Shown here: piece after piece, positions 23,935 to 34,997 of the stretch | Position numbering within the stretch: the stretch's first letter is position 1 | How the letters are laid out: the number at the start of each line of letters is the position of its first letter | Assembly (NCBI GenBank): GCA_027563935.2 | Contig: CM050447.1 | Span: 83,127,461-83,191,460 of the forward strand | Direction: 5' to 3' | Length of the DNA stretch: 64,000 nucleotides | From: Costus lasius | Lineage: Eukaryota; Streptophyta; Magnoliopsida; Zingiberales; Costaceae | The notes under the pieces: model-generated | What the model was told of the DNA's origin: nothing | Databases searched by the model: none | The model's input: the letters and a program-made list of their open reading frames with translations, nothing else | Made by a program: the position numbers and the translations under genes

Positions 23935-25598
23935 TGTTGGGGTATGCCCTTAAGGCTAATGTTTGAGGCCTATGGGAATGTATCTGTATCATGTAATAAA
24001 CTCTTATGTTTATAAAGGCATGGTTGTTATTCAGTTAGTTACATTGTCTGCTGCAATATATGTTCTTCTGAATAATGTCTCAAAGCTGTTCAGCTAGGCT
24101 GACATGCAGTTAAGTCCTTAGTCGAGATATCTTGGTGAACATGTGACAGCCTTGATATGATTGAGACTAATATGTGTTCTAATCTTATAGGATGCTTCGA
24201 GCATGGAATAAGATGTAGACTCATGGGTACATGGGATGTACTGGACAGACCCTACTAGGATGTTCAATTGTTTGTCGCAATGTGAATATTCCTTGAGTAT
24301 GACAAGTGGCACATTTCCTCTGACTTGAGATCACTTGTGTTTTCTAAATGATGATTGTCATTGTTTTGAGGTAGTTCAATATCATTTGAAACATAATGAT
24401 TATAGACTATCTTGGATGGTGAGCTTGAGTCAGGTTAGGGCACTAGTGATAGACATAGGATTGCCGTCTCCTTGTTTAAGGAGTGTGATGTTCTAAAGGG
24501 GCCCCCTGGATGAGATGATTGAGAAAAGAGTATGGCCATACCCAGGTGACAGTGTTCATCTGTTCTAATCATGCTCATCATATTGGAGTTACAAGCTTGA
24601 CATGCTTGTCCAATAAGAACGTCCAGTGGTAAAGGAAATATGCATGCCTTGTGATTTGATTCACACTTGTGCTGTTTTTGGGTGTAGTCTTGGAAGACTC
24701 TTTCCTTTATATCGGGAGACAGTGATGTGTTGCTAGATACCCCTCACTGGTCGTGATAATGTGAGTTATCGTTACCGACATTTAAAGGAAACCCTCAGGG
24801 TCGCACAATTTGATGATATGGCTTACTTAAGTCAGATCGTATGGACTGTATTGTTCGGATTCAGTTTAAAGGGATTTAATCTCTGATTGTAAGTGAGATC
24901 TGGTCTGATCATGTTTGATTGATTAGGGCTTGAGATCGGTAAGCTTCGATCGATAGAATGAATGCTAGATCGGTCAGATCAGAAGCATTAAGAGATCAAC
25001 GGTCAGATCAAGAACCTTGTGGTTTAATTATGATTTGGACTGGTTGCTTGGCTTGATTAGTTCTTAAACCGAACCAATGTGAACCGGCTCATGAAATGAG
25101 CGCATGGTTCAAGGCTTGGCGAGTTGTTCACTTGGCGTGAACATTGGAGCGAACGTGGTGGCTATTTTTAGTAACCATGATCTCCACTTGGAGATAACGC
25201 TCACGTTCGAATAGTGCTTACTACTCTCGCCTCTCAAGCGACCTCTTCTCTTGACGCTTTCGTGTGTGGCGACGTCTTGAAGGTTGAGGAGGATTCGGCC
25301 AAGAAGTTCATCATCCCTTTCCATTCGATCAAGGACACTTTGTAGCCTTGCTAGCACAAGGAGCAACAAAGAGTTTGCCATCATCCTCTTGTGTGCGAGA
25401 CTTTGGAGAAGTGGCATTTGCGATTTTTCTTCCAAGGCGCCATCTAGAAATGGCTATGGTATGAATCGTTTTATTCATGCTGATTTTATAAGCTAATCAT
25501 AATGCATGCAAAGATCATTGAAACCCTTTTTCCGCTGCATCTATATCTCCATATGCGCCTGTAGGGTTTTACCTCCCCTTATTCTAGGGGATCTTTCA
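23935..25598 (+). mobile_element. Solo LTR of copia family A, plus strand, inside E2
   Basis: It starts TGTTGGGGTATGCCC and ends GGGGATCTTTCA, 1664 bp, flanked by ATAGC (23930-23934 and 25599-25603). No primer site follows it and the E2 leader resumes directly. Its first 100 bp match the E4 LTR more closely than the E2 LTR. It arose from a full insertion by LTR-LTR recombination. Confidence 0.93.
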
Positions 25599-26107
25599 AT
25601 AGCTACCATATGCGCCACATATGTAGCCTACATGGTCAAGCTGACCCGACCTACTCCCTGGACCACCACGTGCTATGCTGAGCAACGAGAAGCGATAAAT
25701 CCCTTCTCTGTAACACGCAGCTGTAATCACACACCGTCTGAAGATAGATGGGCGTGCCCACTGAGTGGGTACAACACGGCCCCAACGATAGTCAGAACAG
25801 TGAGGTTTCGCGTCAGAAGGCTATGGTGCTTGATATTTAACGTTGGATTTTAATGGTCCTTTTATCTTCTCAACTATCATGCAATTCCTATGGTGATAAC
25901 AGAAGATTAAATCATGCAACTCTAATTATTTAAACAATAAATAGAAAGCATGCTGATCTTATGTGGTAAAAGCCCAATAAGCCTAGGTAAGACCTTAATT
26001 TAACTTAAGTCTTCACTTGAGCTCTCCATGGGTCTTTTGCATCTAATCTGGCCCAACCCAGGGCCCATGCGCCCTCTGCAGCTCAGGTGCGCCCACCAGG
26101 TAAAAAT

Positions 26108-26186
26108 GCGCCTGTCCCAGAGTCGAACCCTGGACCTCCCACCTTGTCAAGCCACTGCTGCATGCGCCTCTACCAAGTGTGCTCTG
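26108..26186 (-). ncRNA. tRNA-like module, first copy, E2 leader
   Basis: The B-box-like GGTTCGACTCT is the complement of 26119-26129 and is flanked by CCAG/CTGG pairing, the same allele as E1. Hairpin 3 upstream has a C-to-T change that only turns a G-C pair into G-T. Confidence 0.55.
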
Positions 26187-27242
26187 TGCTCATGTCTGAT
26201 TAAACTTACAATTTAATCTATCTAGACATGATTGACTCGCAGATCAATTACACAATAAATTAATTAAAATGTGATGCGCAGATCACAATAAATAATTTAT
26301 ATTTTTTATTAACCAGGCACGCAGGCCCCAGCACAGCACACATTAACACGGGCAGCCCACATAAGATTAAATAAACAAGCATATGCTTACAATCAACATG
26401 TGATCCAATAAGAAAATAAAATTTTGAAAAACCGCATTGGCATCATTTTATTTTTCCTTATGTGCCCTACTACCTTACAACGGTCCATTATTAGGGATCC
26501 ACTCATCAGACCTAGTCAGATCCACTGCCCTTGTATGCACCAAGTCCAAACTGACTTGAGTCGACCAAATGGTCAATCATGCATGCGCCAAGGGGCTGAA
26601 CGACCTCATGAGTTCTGGTAGGCAGTCCCTGCCAATCGCCAACCTGTGCGATTCCCCTTCATCTGGGCGATCCAGCCGACTGTGCCAACTGAGTTGGTAC
26701 AACACAGTCTCTGATCCCACAGATGGCTGCCTCCATATAGCTACCATATGTGCCACATATGTAGCCTACATGGTCAAGCTGACCCGACCTACTCCCTGGA
26801 CCACCACGTGCTATGCTGAGCAACGAGAAGCGATAAATCCCTTCTCTGTAACACGCAGCTGTAATCACACACCGTCTGAAGATAGATGGGCGTGCCCACT
26901 GAGTGGGTACAACACGGCCCCAACGATAGTCAGAACAGTGAGGTTTCGCGTCAGAAGGCTTACGAGCTTGATATTTAACGTTGGACTTTAACGGTCTTTT
27001 ATCTTCTTAACTATCATACAAACCCTATGGTGATAGAAGAAGATTAAATCATGCAGTTCTAATTATTTAAACAATAAATGAAAGCATGATGATCTTATGT
27101 GGTAAAAGCCCATTAAGCCTAGGTAAGACCTTAATTTAAACTTAAGTCTTCACTTGAGCTTTTCTTGGGTCTTTTGCATTTCTTCTGGCCCAACCCGGGC
27201 CCAAGCGCCCACTGCAGCTCAGGTGCGCCCACCAGATAAAAT

Positions 27243-27322
27243 GCGCCTGTCCTAGAGTCGAACCCTAGACCTCCCGCTGGTGAAGCCACTTGCTGCATGC
27301 GCCTCTGCTAAGTGTGCTCTGT
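27243..27322 (-). ncRNA. tRNA-like module, second copy, E2 leader
   Basis: The B-box-like GGTTCGACTCT is the complement of 27254-27264. The flanking arm is CTAG/CTAG, the allele seen in E3, so E2 holds one module of each type. Hairpin 1 of the adjoining block is degenerate in this copy. Confidence 0.55.
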
Positions 27323-28215
27323 GCTCATGTCTGATTAAAATACAATTTAATCTATCTAGACATGAATGACACGCAGGTCAATTACACTTTATAAATTAAT
27401 TAAAATGTGATGCGCAGATCACAATAAATATTAATTTACAATTTTAATCCAGGCACGGCCCCAGCACAGCACACATTAAATAGGCAGCCCACATAAGATT
27501 AAATAAACAAGCAATATGGTATACATTCATCATGTGATCCAAACCAGAAAATAAAATTTTTCGAAAACCCATTGGCATCAATTTTTTTTTTATTTTCTTT
27601 ATGAGCCCTACTACCTCACAACGGTCCATTAATAGGGATCCACTCATCATACCTAGTCAGATCCACTGCCCTTGCATGCACCAAGTCGTAACTGACTTGA
27701 GCTGACCTAATGGTCAACCATGCATGCGCCAAGGGCTGAACGACCCTCATGAGTTCTGGCAAGCGGGTGTGACCCCGGGCCTAACTCATGCACGTTCACT
27801 GGTTGTCTCAACCAGACATCACTACACGCCTGTCCGCAGTCGACCTATAGCCACCTCGTGCTTGCGCACAGGTGCCATCTGGTCGACCCATCTAGGCTGT
27901 CAGATGGTCTGATCAGACTAATTGGATCTTAACTAGACGATGACTTCAACCCTAATAACCCGTCTAAGTTTTTCAAGTAGGCGCCTCTTAGATCTAGTGT
28001 ATGCGCGCAAGAGAAGTTTTTATAAAAACAACAAGATGCGCCAAACAACATACATGCGCGAAGGAGAAATTATACATCTAAGATAAGCATGTATATTCGC
28101 CAACCAACATGAACAATTTTCGCATATTATGTAGTTTCGCATGTAACCTTTAGATCTAAACATTTGAGCAAACAAGGATCACACAATATCAATCATACGA
28201 ACATACAAATAACTT

Positions 28216-28227
28216 GCTCTAATACCA
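28216..28227 (-). other. Primer-binding site of E2, one mismatch
   Basis: The complement reads TGGTATTAGAGC; the consensus is TGGTATCAGAGC. The C-to-T change probably arose after insertion. Confidence 0.88.
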
Positions 28228-28229
28228 AT

Positions 28230-29909
28230 TGAAAGTCCCTAAGGGGGGGGGGGTGGCGAAACCCTAAATAGGCGCATATATAAATTTTCGCAGCGGAAGC
28301 TAGGGCTTCTAGATCGATAGCATGTATGTCATATGATCAACTAAAACATGTATACATCGAAAAGGAGTCATACCATCGCCATTGCTTTGGATGGCGCCTT
28401 GGAAGCAGAGATCGAAAGGGATCTCCTCCAAAAGATGCGCACACAAGATGTGATCGCCTACTCCTTGTTGATCTTTGTGCTAGCAAAGTTCTCCAAGAAT
28501 CCTTGTCGAATGGAAGGGATGAGATGACTTGATTGCTTGGCTGAGACCTCTCCTTGTCGTCAACCCTCTTCACCACACGAGAATGTCGAGAGCCAGAGGC
28601 AAGAGGCGACAATAGGACATGAAGAGAAGCGACGTGAGGCGTGGTCACGTTTAGCAACATGCTATCTAAAATTAGCAAAGCCTTAACGTGTGATGCGTTC
28701 ACTCCAAGTGAACCATCACATTTTCCTCTCCCCTTGAACCATGCGCTCACTTGATGAGCCGGTTCAATTTGGTTTGGTTCAAAGACCAATTAACCCAAGC
28801 CATTGGTCTAGATCACAATAAACCCTAAAGGTTCAAGATCTAACCGTTCATCTCTTGATGCTCCTGATCTCACCGATCTAGCATCAATTCTCTTGATCGA
28901 AGCTTACCGATCTCAAGCCCTAATCAATCAAACATGATCAGACCAGATCTCACTTACAATCAGAGTTTAAATCCCTTTAAACCGAACCCAAACAATTCAG
29001 TCCACACGATCTGACTTAAGTAAGCCATATCATCAAATTGTGCGACCCTAAGGGTTTCCTTTAAATGTCGGTAACGATAACTCACGTTATCACGATCAGT
29101 GAGGGGTATCTAGCAACACATCACTGTCTCCCGATATAAAGGAAAGAGTCTTCCAAGACTACACCCAAACCACAGCATAAGTGTGAACCCAAGTCACTTG
29201 ACATATGTGTTTCCTTTGCCACTGGATGTTCTTATTGGACAAGCATGTCAAGCCTGTAATTCCAATATGATGAGAATGATTAGATCAGATGAAACATAGT
29301 CATCTGGGTATGGCCATACACTTTCTCAATCATCTCATCCAGGGGGCCCCTTTAGAACATCACACTCCAAACAAGGAGACGGCAATCCTATATCTATTAC
29401 TAGTGCCCTAACATGACTCATGTTCATTATCCAAGATAGTCTATAACCATTATGTTTCAAATGATATTGAACTACCTCAAAACAATGCCAATCATCATTT
29501 AGAAACACAAGTGATCTCAAGTCAGAGGAAATATGCCACTTGTTTTCATACAAGGATTATTCACATTGTGACAAGCAATTGAATATCCTAGTAGGGTCTG
29601 TCCAGTACATCCAATGTACCCATGAGTCTACATCTTATTCCATGCTCGAAGCATCCTATAAGATTAGAACACATATTAGTCTCAATCATATCAAGGCTGT
29701 CTCATGTTCACCAAGATATCTCGACTAAAGACTTTACTGCATGTCAGCCAAGCTGAACAGTATTGAGACATTATTCAGAAGTATACATATTGCAGCAGAT
29801 ACTGTAACAACCTGAATAACAACCATTGCCTTTATAAACATAAAGTTTATACATGATACTGAAATAATCCCAAGGCCTCAAACATTAGCCTTAAGGGCAT
29901 ACCCCAACA
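28230..29909 (-). repeat. 5' LTR of E2
   Basis: 1680 bp, about 11 visible substitutions from 18061-19745. It is followed on the right by the AAATA duplication. Confidence 0.94.
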
Positions 29910-29914
29910 AAATA

Positions 29915-30361
29915 TTTATGTAGTTCGGCAATAAATTCAAGTGAAAATATTTATGAAGTTCGACAATAAAATCATAAGTTCGACCATGAACTGGACATTC
30001 TACGCGATATAACATCACTAATTTTAGACAAATTTTCATACAAATCAAATGTTATAGTGTTACATGGAAGATAACAATGCTATAGTGTTAGAAGGAAGAT
30101 AATAATGCTATAAAAATAAATCAAATATTCTTACCAAGGCACAGACAGAGAAGTGGGTGAAAATGTTGGCTGGTAAGGTAAAGGGACGGCCCTCGACTCG
30201 ACAGAGAACGAGGTCGGTAGTAAGAAGAGAATAATGATATAGTGTTAGAAGGAAGAAGGAAATAATAATTCTATAGAAATAAATCTAATGTTCTTACCAC
30301 GGCACTGACGGAGAAGAGAAGGGGACAAAAATACTTGTTGGGAAGCAGTGACGACTCTTGG
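29915..30361. other. Host spacer between E2 and E3 with ~150-bp imperfect duplication
   Basis: It begins with AGTTCGACAATAA-type strings like those of the array at 15781-17998, so it is the continuation of that locus across E2. Two imperfect copies of a ~150-bp segment follow, each with CTTACCA-GGCAC-GAC-GAGAAG. The second copy continues on the far side of E3 at 48477 (CTCGACGGAGAACGA), confirming that 30361 and 48477 were adjacent before E3 inserted. No gene is seen. Confidence 0.7.
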
Positions 30362-32041
30362 TGTTGGGGTATGCCCTTAAGGCTAATGTTTGAGGCCTTG
30401 GGATTATATCAGTATCATGTATAAACTCAATGTTTATAAAGGCAATGGTTGTTATTCAGGTTGTTACATTATCTGCTGCAATATGTATACTTCTGAATAA
30501 TGTCTCAATGCTGTTCAGCTTGGCTGACATGCAGTTTTGTCCTTAGTCGAGATATCTTGGTGAACATGAGACAGCCTTGATATGATAGAGACTAATGTGT
30601 GTTCTAATCTTATAGGATGCTTCGAGCATGGAATAAGATGTAGACTCATGGGTACATTGGATGTACTGGACAGACCCTACTTAGGATATTCAATTGCTTG
30701 TCACAATGTGAATAATCCTTGTATGCATACAAGTGGCATACTTCCTCTGACTTGAGATCACTTGTGTTTCTAAATGATGATTGGCATTGTTTTGAGGTAG
30801 TTCAATATCATTTGAAACATAATGGTTATAGACTATCTTGGATAATGAGCATGAGTCATGTTAGGGCGCTAGTGATAGATATAGGATTGCCGTCTCCTTG
30901 GAAGGAGTGTGATGTTCTATAGGGGCCCCCTGGATGAGATGATTGAGAAAGTGTATGGCCATACCCAGATGACTATGTTTCATCTGATCTAATCATTCTC
31001 ATCATATTGGAATTACAGGCTTGACACGCTTGTCCAATAAGAACATCCAGTGGCAAAGGAAACATGTATGCCTAGTGAAGTGGATTCACACTTGTGCTGT
31101 GGTTTGGGTGAAGTCTTGGAAGACTCTTTCCTTTATATCGGAAGACAGTGATGTGTTGCTAGATACCCCTCACTGATCGTGATAACGTAAGTTATCGTTA
31201 CCGACATTTAAAGGAAACCCTTAGGGTCGCACAATTTGATGATATGGCTTACTTGAGTCAGATCGTGTGGACTGAATTGTTTTGATTCAGTTTAAAGGGA
31301 TTTAATCTCTGATTGTAAGTGAGATCTGGTCTGATCATGTTTGATTGATTAGGGCTTGAGATCGGTAAGCTTCAATCGAGAGAATTGATGCTAGATCGGT
31401 GAGATCAAGAGCATCAAGAGATGAACGGTTAGATCTTGAACCATTTGGTTCAGTAAGATCTAGACCATGGCTTGGGCTGGTTTGATTTGGTCTTTGAACC
31501 AAATTGAAATGGATCGAATTGGCTTGAACCGGTTCACATGTATGAACACTTGGTTCAAAGCTTGAAGGCGTTTTGGTCGGTTTTGAGATCATGGGCGCAT
31601 GGCTTCATGGCTTTCTATTTTTGGAAAGTCATTAACGCCACTTCCTAAAAATGCCTAAACGCTTGCCTCTTCTCGACGCCCCCTCTCTCGTGTGTGATTT
31701 TTTTCACGCCTTGGAGAGTATTCGGATAAGCCAAGGAAAAAGGAGATCTCATCCCTTCAAGCGATTAGGACACTTAGAGATCCTTGCTAGCACAAGGAGC
31801 GACAAGAAGAAAGCTTCTCTCATCTTGTGTGCGGTGCCTTTGGAGAAGAAGCACTCGCATCTTTGCTTCCAAGTCGCCATCCTTGCAATGGCAATGGTAT
31901 GAATCCCTTTCGCTCTTTACAAGCCTTAAGAGTTGATTATATGACATGCATATCGATTTTCTATGAAACCCTAGCTTCCGCATGTATGATCCTTGTTATG
32001 CGCCTATTAGGGTTTCTTCCCCCTGTTTTGGGGACCTTTCA
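30362..32041 (+). repeat. 5' LTR of E3
   Basis: 1680 bp, TGTTGGGG to CCTTTCA. It contains the hairpin chain (AGTCTT/AAGACT variant, CAGTGA/TCACTG, GATAAC/GTTATC) around 31110-31200. Confidence 0.95.
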
Positions 32042-32043
32042 AT

Positions 32044-32055
32044 TTGTATCAGAGG
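32044..32055 (+). other. Primer-binding site of E3, two mismatches
   Basis: TTGTATCAGAGG against the consensus TGGTATCAGAGC, two bases after the LTR. Confidence 0.85.
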
Positions 32056-32388
32056 CATAGGTTCATTGTATGTTCATATGATTGCTTTTGTGATCCTTGT
32101 TTGCGCTTATGATAAGATCTAACGTTATCATCATGCGAAAATACTAGATGTATGTTCATTACTTGTGGCGCATGTATGATGTTTATTGTTGGCGCAAGTA
32201 GATGTTTTTGTCAAAACTTAACTTCTTGCGCGCTCCATCTAGATCTATAAGCGCCTGCTTTAAAAACTTAGACGGGTTATTAGGGTTGAAGTCATCAATC
32301 CAGTCTAGACCCAACAGTCTGATCAGACTATCTGACAGCCTAGATGGGTCGACCAGATGGCACCTATGCGCGAGCATGAGGTGGCTAT

Positions 32389-34035
32389 TGTTGGGGTATG
32401 CCCTTAAGGCTAATGTTTGAGGCCTGTGGGAATGTATCTGTATCATGTAATAAACTGTTATGTTTATAAAGGCATGGTTATTATTCGGTTGTTTACATTG
32501 TCTGCTGCAATATATGTTCTTCTGAATAATGTCTCAAAGCTGTTCAGCTGGGCTAACATGCTATTATGTCCTTAGTCGATGTATCTTGGTGAACATGAGA
32601 CAGCCTTGATATGGTTAAGACTAATATGTGTTCTAATCTTATAGGATGCTTCGAGCATGGAATAAGATGTAGACTCATGGGTACATTGGATGTACTGGAC
32701 AGACCCTACTAGGATGTTCAATTGTTTGTCACAATGTGAATGTTCCTTGATTAAGACAAGTGGCACATTTCCTCTGACTTGAGATCACTTGTGTTTTCTA
32801 AATGATGATTGTCATTGTTTTGAGATGGTTCAATATCATTTGAAACATAATGATTATAGACTATCTTGGATGGTGAGCTTGAGTCAGGTTAGAGCACTAG
32901 TGATAGACATAGGATTGCCGTCTCCTTGTTGAAGGAGTGTGATGTTCTAAAGGGGCCCCCTGGATGAGATGATTGAGAAAGTGTATGGCCATACCCAGGT
33001 GACAGTGTTCATCTGTTCTAATCATGCTCATCATATTGGAGTTACGAGCTTGACAGGCTTGTCCAATAAGAACATCCAGTGGTAAAGGAAATATGCATGC
33101 CTTGTGAATTGATTCACACTTGTGCTGTTTTTGGGTGTAGTCTTGGAAGACTCTTTCCTTGATATCGGGAGACAGTGATGTGTTGCTAGATACCCCTCAC
33201 TGATCGTGATAATGTGAATTATCGTTACCGACGTTTTAAGGAAACCCTCAGGGTCGCACAATTGATGATATGGCTTACTTAAGTCAGATCGTGTGGACTG
33301 AATTGTTCAGGTTCAGTTTAAAGGGATTTAATCTCTGATTGTAAGTGAGATCTAGTCTGATCATGTTTGATTGATTAGGGCTTGAGATCGGTAAGCTTCG
33401 ATCGAGAGAATGGATGCTAGATCGGTCAGATCAGGAGCATCAAAGAGATCAACGGTTAGATCTGGAACCTTAGGGTTTTAATGTGATCTAGGCCATGTCG
33501 ATTGGTTTATTTGGTTATTGAACCAAAATTAAATTGAACCAAAATGGTTCAAGACTAGGCGACAAGTTCACTTAGCGTGAACATGTTCGGCGGTGAGTGG
33601 TGCTATTTTTAGCAACCATGACTCTCACGTTCGAATATAGAGGGTTCTCTATTCTCGCCTCTTGAACGCATATTCCTCTCGTTCTTTTTGGGTGACGGCG
33701 CCTTGGAGCTTGAGGAGAATTCGGCAAAGAGAAAAGATCTCCTTCCCTTTCCATTTCGATCAAAGACTTCTTTGGATCTTGCTAGCACAAGAATCGCAAA
33801 GAGGAGTAGGCGACATCAACTGTGTGCGTCACCTCTGGAGAAGATCTGCTTTGATCTTTGCTTCCTAGACGCCATCTTGAAATGGCTATGGTATGAGTTT
33901 TATCTCTTCTATGCAATCGAATTTTTATGGTTGATCATATCACATGAAGCCGATCCATGAAACCCTAATCCGCTGCCTAAATGTTTATAATGCGCCATGC
34001 TGGGTTTCGCCCCCCTCTAGAAAGGGGTTCTTTCA
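32389..34035 (+). repeat. 5' LTR of E4
   Basis: 1647 bp. Hairpin chain: AGTCTT/AAGACT at 33139-33152, CAGTGA/TCACTG at 33173-33202, then GATAAT/ATTATC just after. A terminal CCCC...GGGG hairpin lies at about 34011-34028. Confidence 0.96.
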
Positions 34036-34037
34036 AT

Positions 34038-34049
34038 TGGTATCAGAGC
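34038..34049 (+). other. Primer-binding site of E4
   Basis: An exact TGGTATCAGAGC, complementary to the 3' end of initiator Met-tRNA, two bases after the LTR. Confidence 0.95.
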
Positions 34050-34778
34050 GTTGTTTCATGCTTGTTTATGATTGCCATGATATGTCATATGATCCATGTA
34101 TGCGCAAGTTGATAGATCTATAGGTTACATGCGATGTCTTATGCTGATAGTTGTAAGATGGCGAAAGTTATTTTCTCTTTTGCGCATGTTGTTGTTTGCG
34201 CATGTTCTTGTAAGTTTTCTTAAAACCTTGATCACATGCGCGATTCACCTAGATCTAATGCGCCTACATTAAACCCTTAGATGGGTTATTAGGGTTGAAG
34301 TCATCCCCTAGGTCGGATCCAAACAGTCTGATCAGACCATCTGACAGCCTAGATGGGTTGACCAGATAGCACCTTGGCGCATGCTAAAGGTGGCTATAGG
34401 TCGACTGCATCAAAGGCGTGTAGCGATGTCTGATTGAGACAACTTGTGAACACACCTGAGTTAGGCCCGGGGTCACGCCCGTTTGCCAGACCTCAGTGTG
34501 GTTGTTCAGCCTTGGCGCATGCATGGTTGACCTTATGGTCGACTCAAGTCAGTTAGGACTTGGTGCATGCAAGGGCAGTGGATCTGACTAGGTTGGATGA
34601 GTGGATCCCTAGTAATGGACCATTGTAAGGTTGTAGAGCAAATAAGGAAAAATTAAAATTGATCCCAAGGGGTTTTCGAAAATTTTAATTTTTATGGATC
34701 ACATGGTTCTTGATTGATGCATATGTTTGTTTATTTAGTCTTATGTGGGCTGCCCGTTATTAATGTGTGCTGTGCTGG

Positions 34779-34912
34779 GGCCTGCGTGCCTGTATTAAAA
34801 ATTGTAAATTAATTATTGTGATCTGCGTATCACTGTGTTTTAATTTATAAATGTAAGTGACCTGCGTGTCACTCTTGTCTAGATAGTTAAATTTGTAATT
34901 TAATTAGACAAG
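34779..34912 (+). promoter_or_regulatory. Four-hairpin leader block of E4
   Basis: Hairpin 1 GGC-CTGCGT-GCC (34779-34790), hairpin 2 GTGAT-CTGCGT-ATCAC (34818-34833), hairpin 3 AGTGAC-CTGCGT-GTCACT (34856-34873), stem 4 CTTGTCTA/TAGACAAG (34874-34881 with 34905-34912) enclosing an inner TTAAATT/AATTTAA stem. All three short hairpins share the same hexaloop. Stems 3 and 4 differ from E3 by compensatory changes. Confidence 0.7.
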
Positions 34913-34918
34913 AGCACA

Positions 34919-34997
34919 GAGCACACTTGGCAAAGGCGCTTGCAGCAGAGGCTTGACCAGGTGGGAGGTCCAGGGTTCGACTCTGGGACCAGGCGCA
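34919..34997 (+). ncRNA. tRNA-like module in E4 leader
   Basis: A-box-like TTGGCAAAGGCG (34927-34938) and B-box-like GGTTCGACTCT (34974-34984), 47 nt apart. The flanking CCAG/CTGG arm can pair. The B-box differs from the GGTTCGANTCC consensus only at the end. It starts seven bases after the four-hairpin block. Confidence 0.6.

Larger units (their letters stand above)
23569..28229 (-). other. E2 leader with internal duplication and solo LTR
   Basis: The leader normally measures 1.8 kb. Here it is 4.7 kb. A segment of about 1.14 kb is present twice: 23806-26612 (which also contains the solo LTR) and 26613-27759. The junction lies in a 6-bp microhomology TTCTGG at 26613-26618. The first copy is nearly identical to the E1 leader (about four differences over 500 bp checked), the second copy is clearly more diverged, so the two copies come from different family A lineages. 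Confidence 0.85.
18061..29909 (-). mobile_element. Copia family A element E2, minus strand
   Basis: E2 is bounded by LTRs 18061-19745 and 28230-29909 and by the target duplication AAATA (18056-18060 and 29910-29914). It is 11.8 kb because it holds a solo LTR (23935-25598) and a 1.15-kb leader duplication; without these it is about 9 kb. LTRs differ at about 11 sites plus a G-run length change. Gag-pol is heavily broken, including loss of the RT catalytic motif. It inserted next to the end of the tandem array at 17998. Confidence 0.95.

Noticed and set aside
34919..34997. A functional tRNA gene.
   Set aside because: A-box and B-box resemble tRNA, but no acceptor stem or anticodon arm folds cleanly, and it recurs only as part of the copia leader here.
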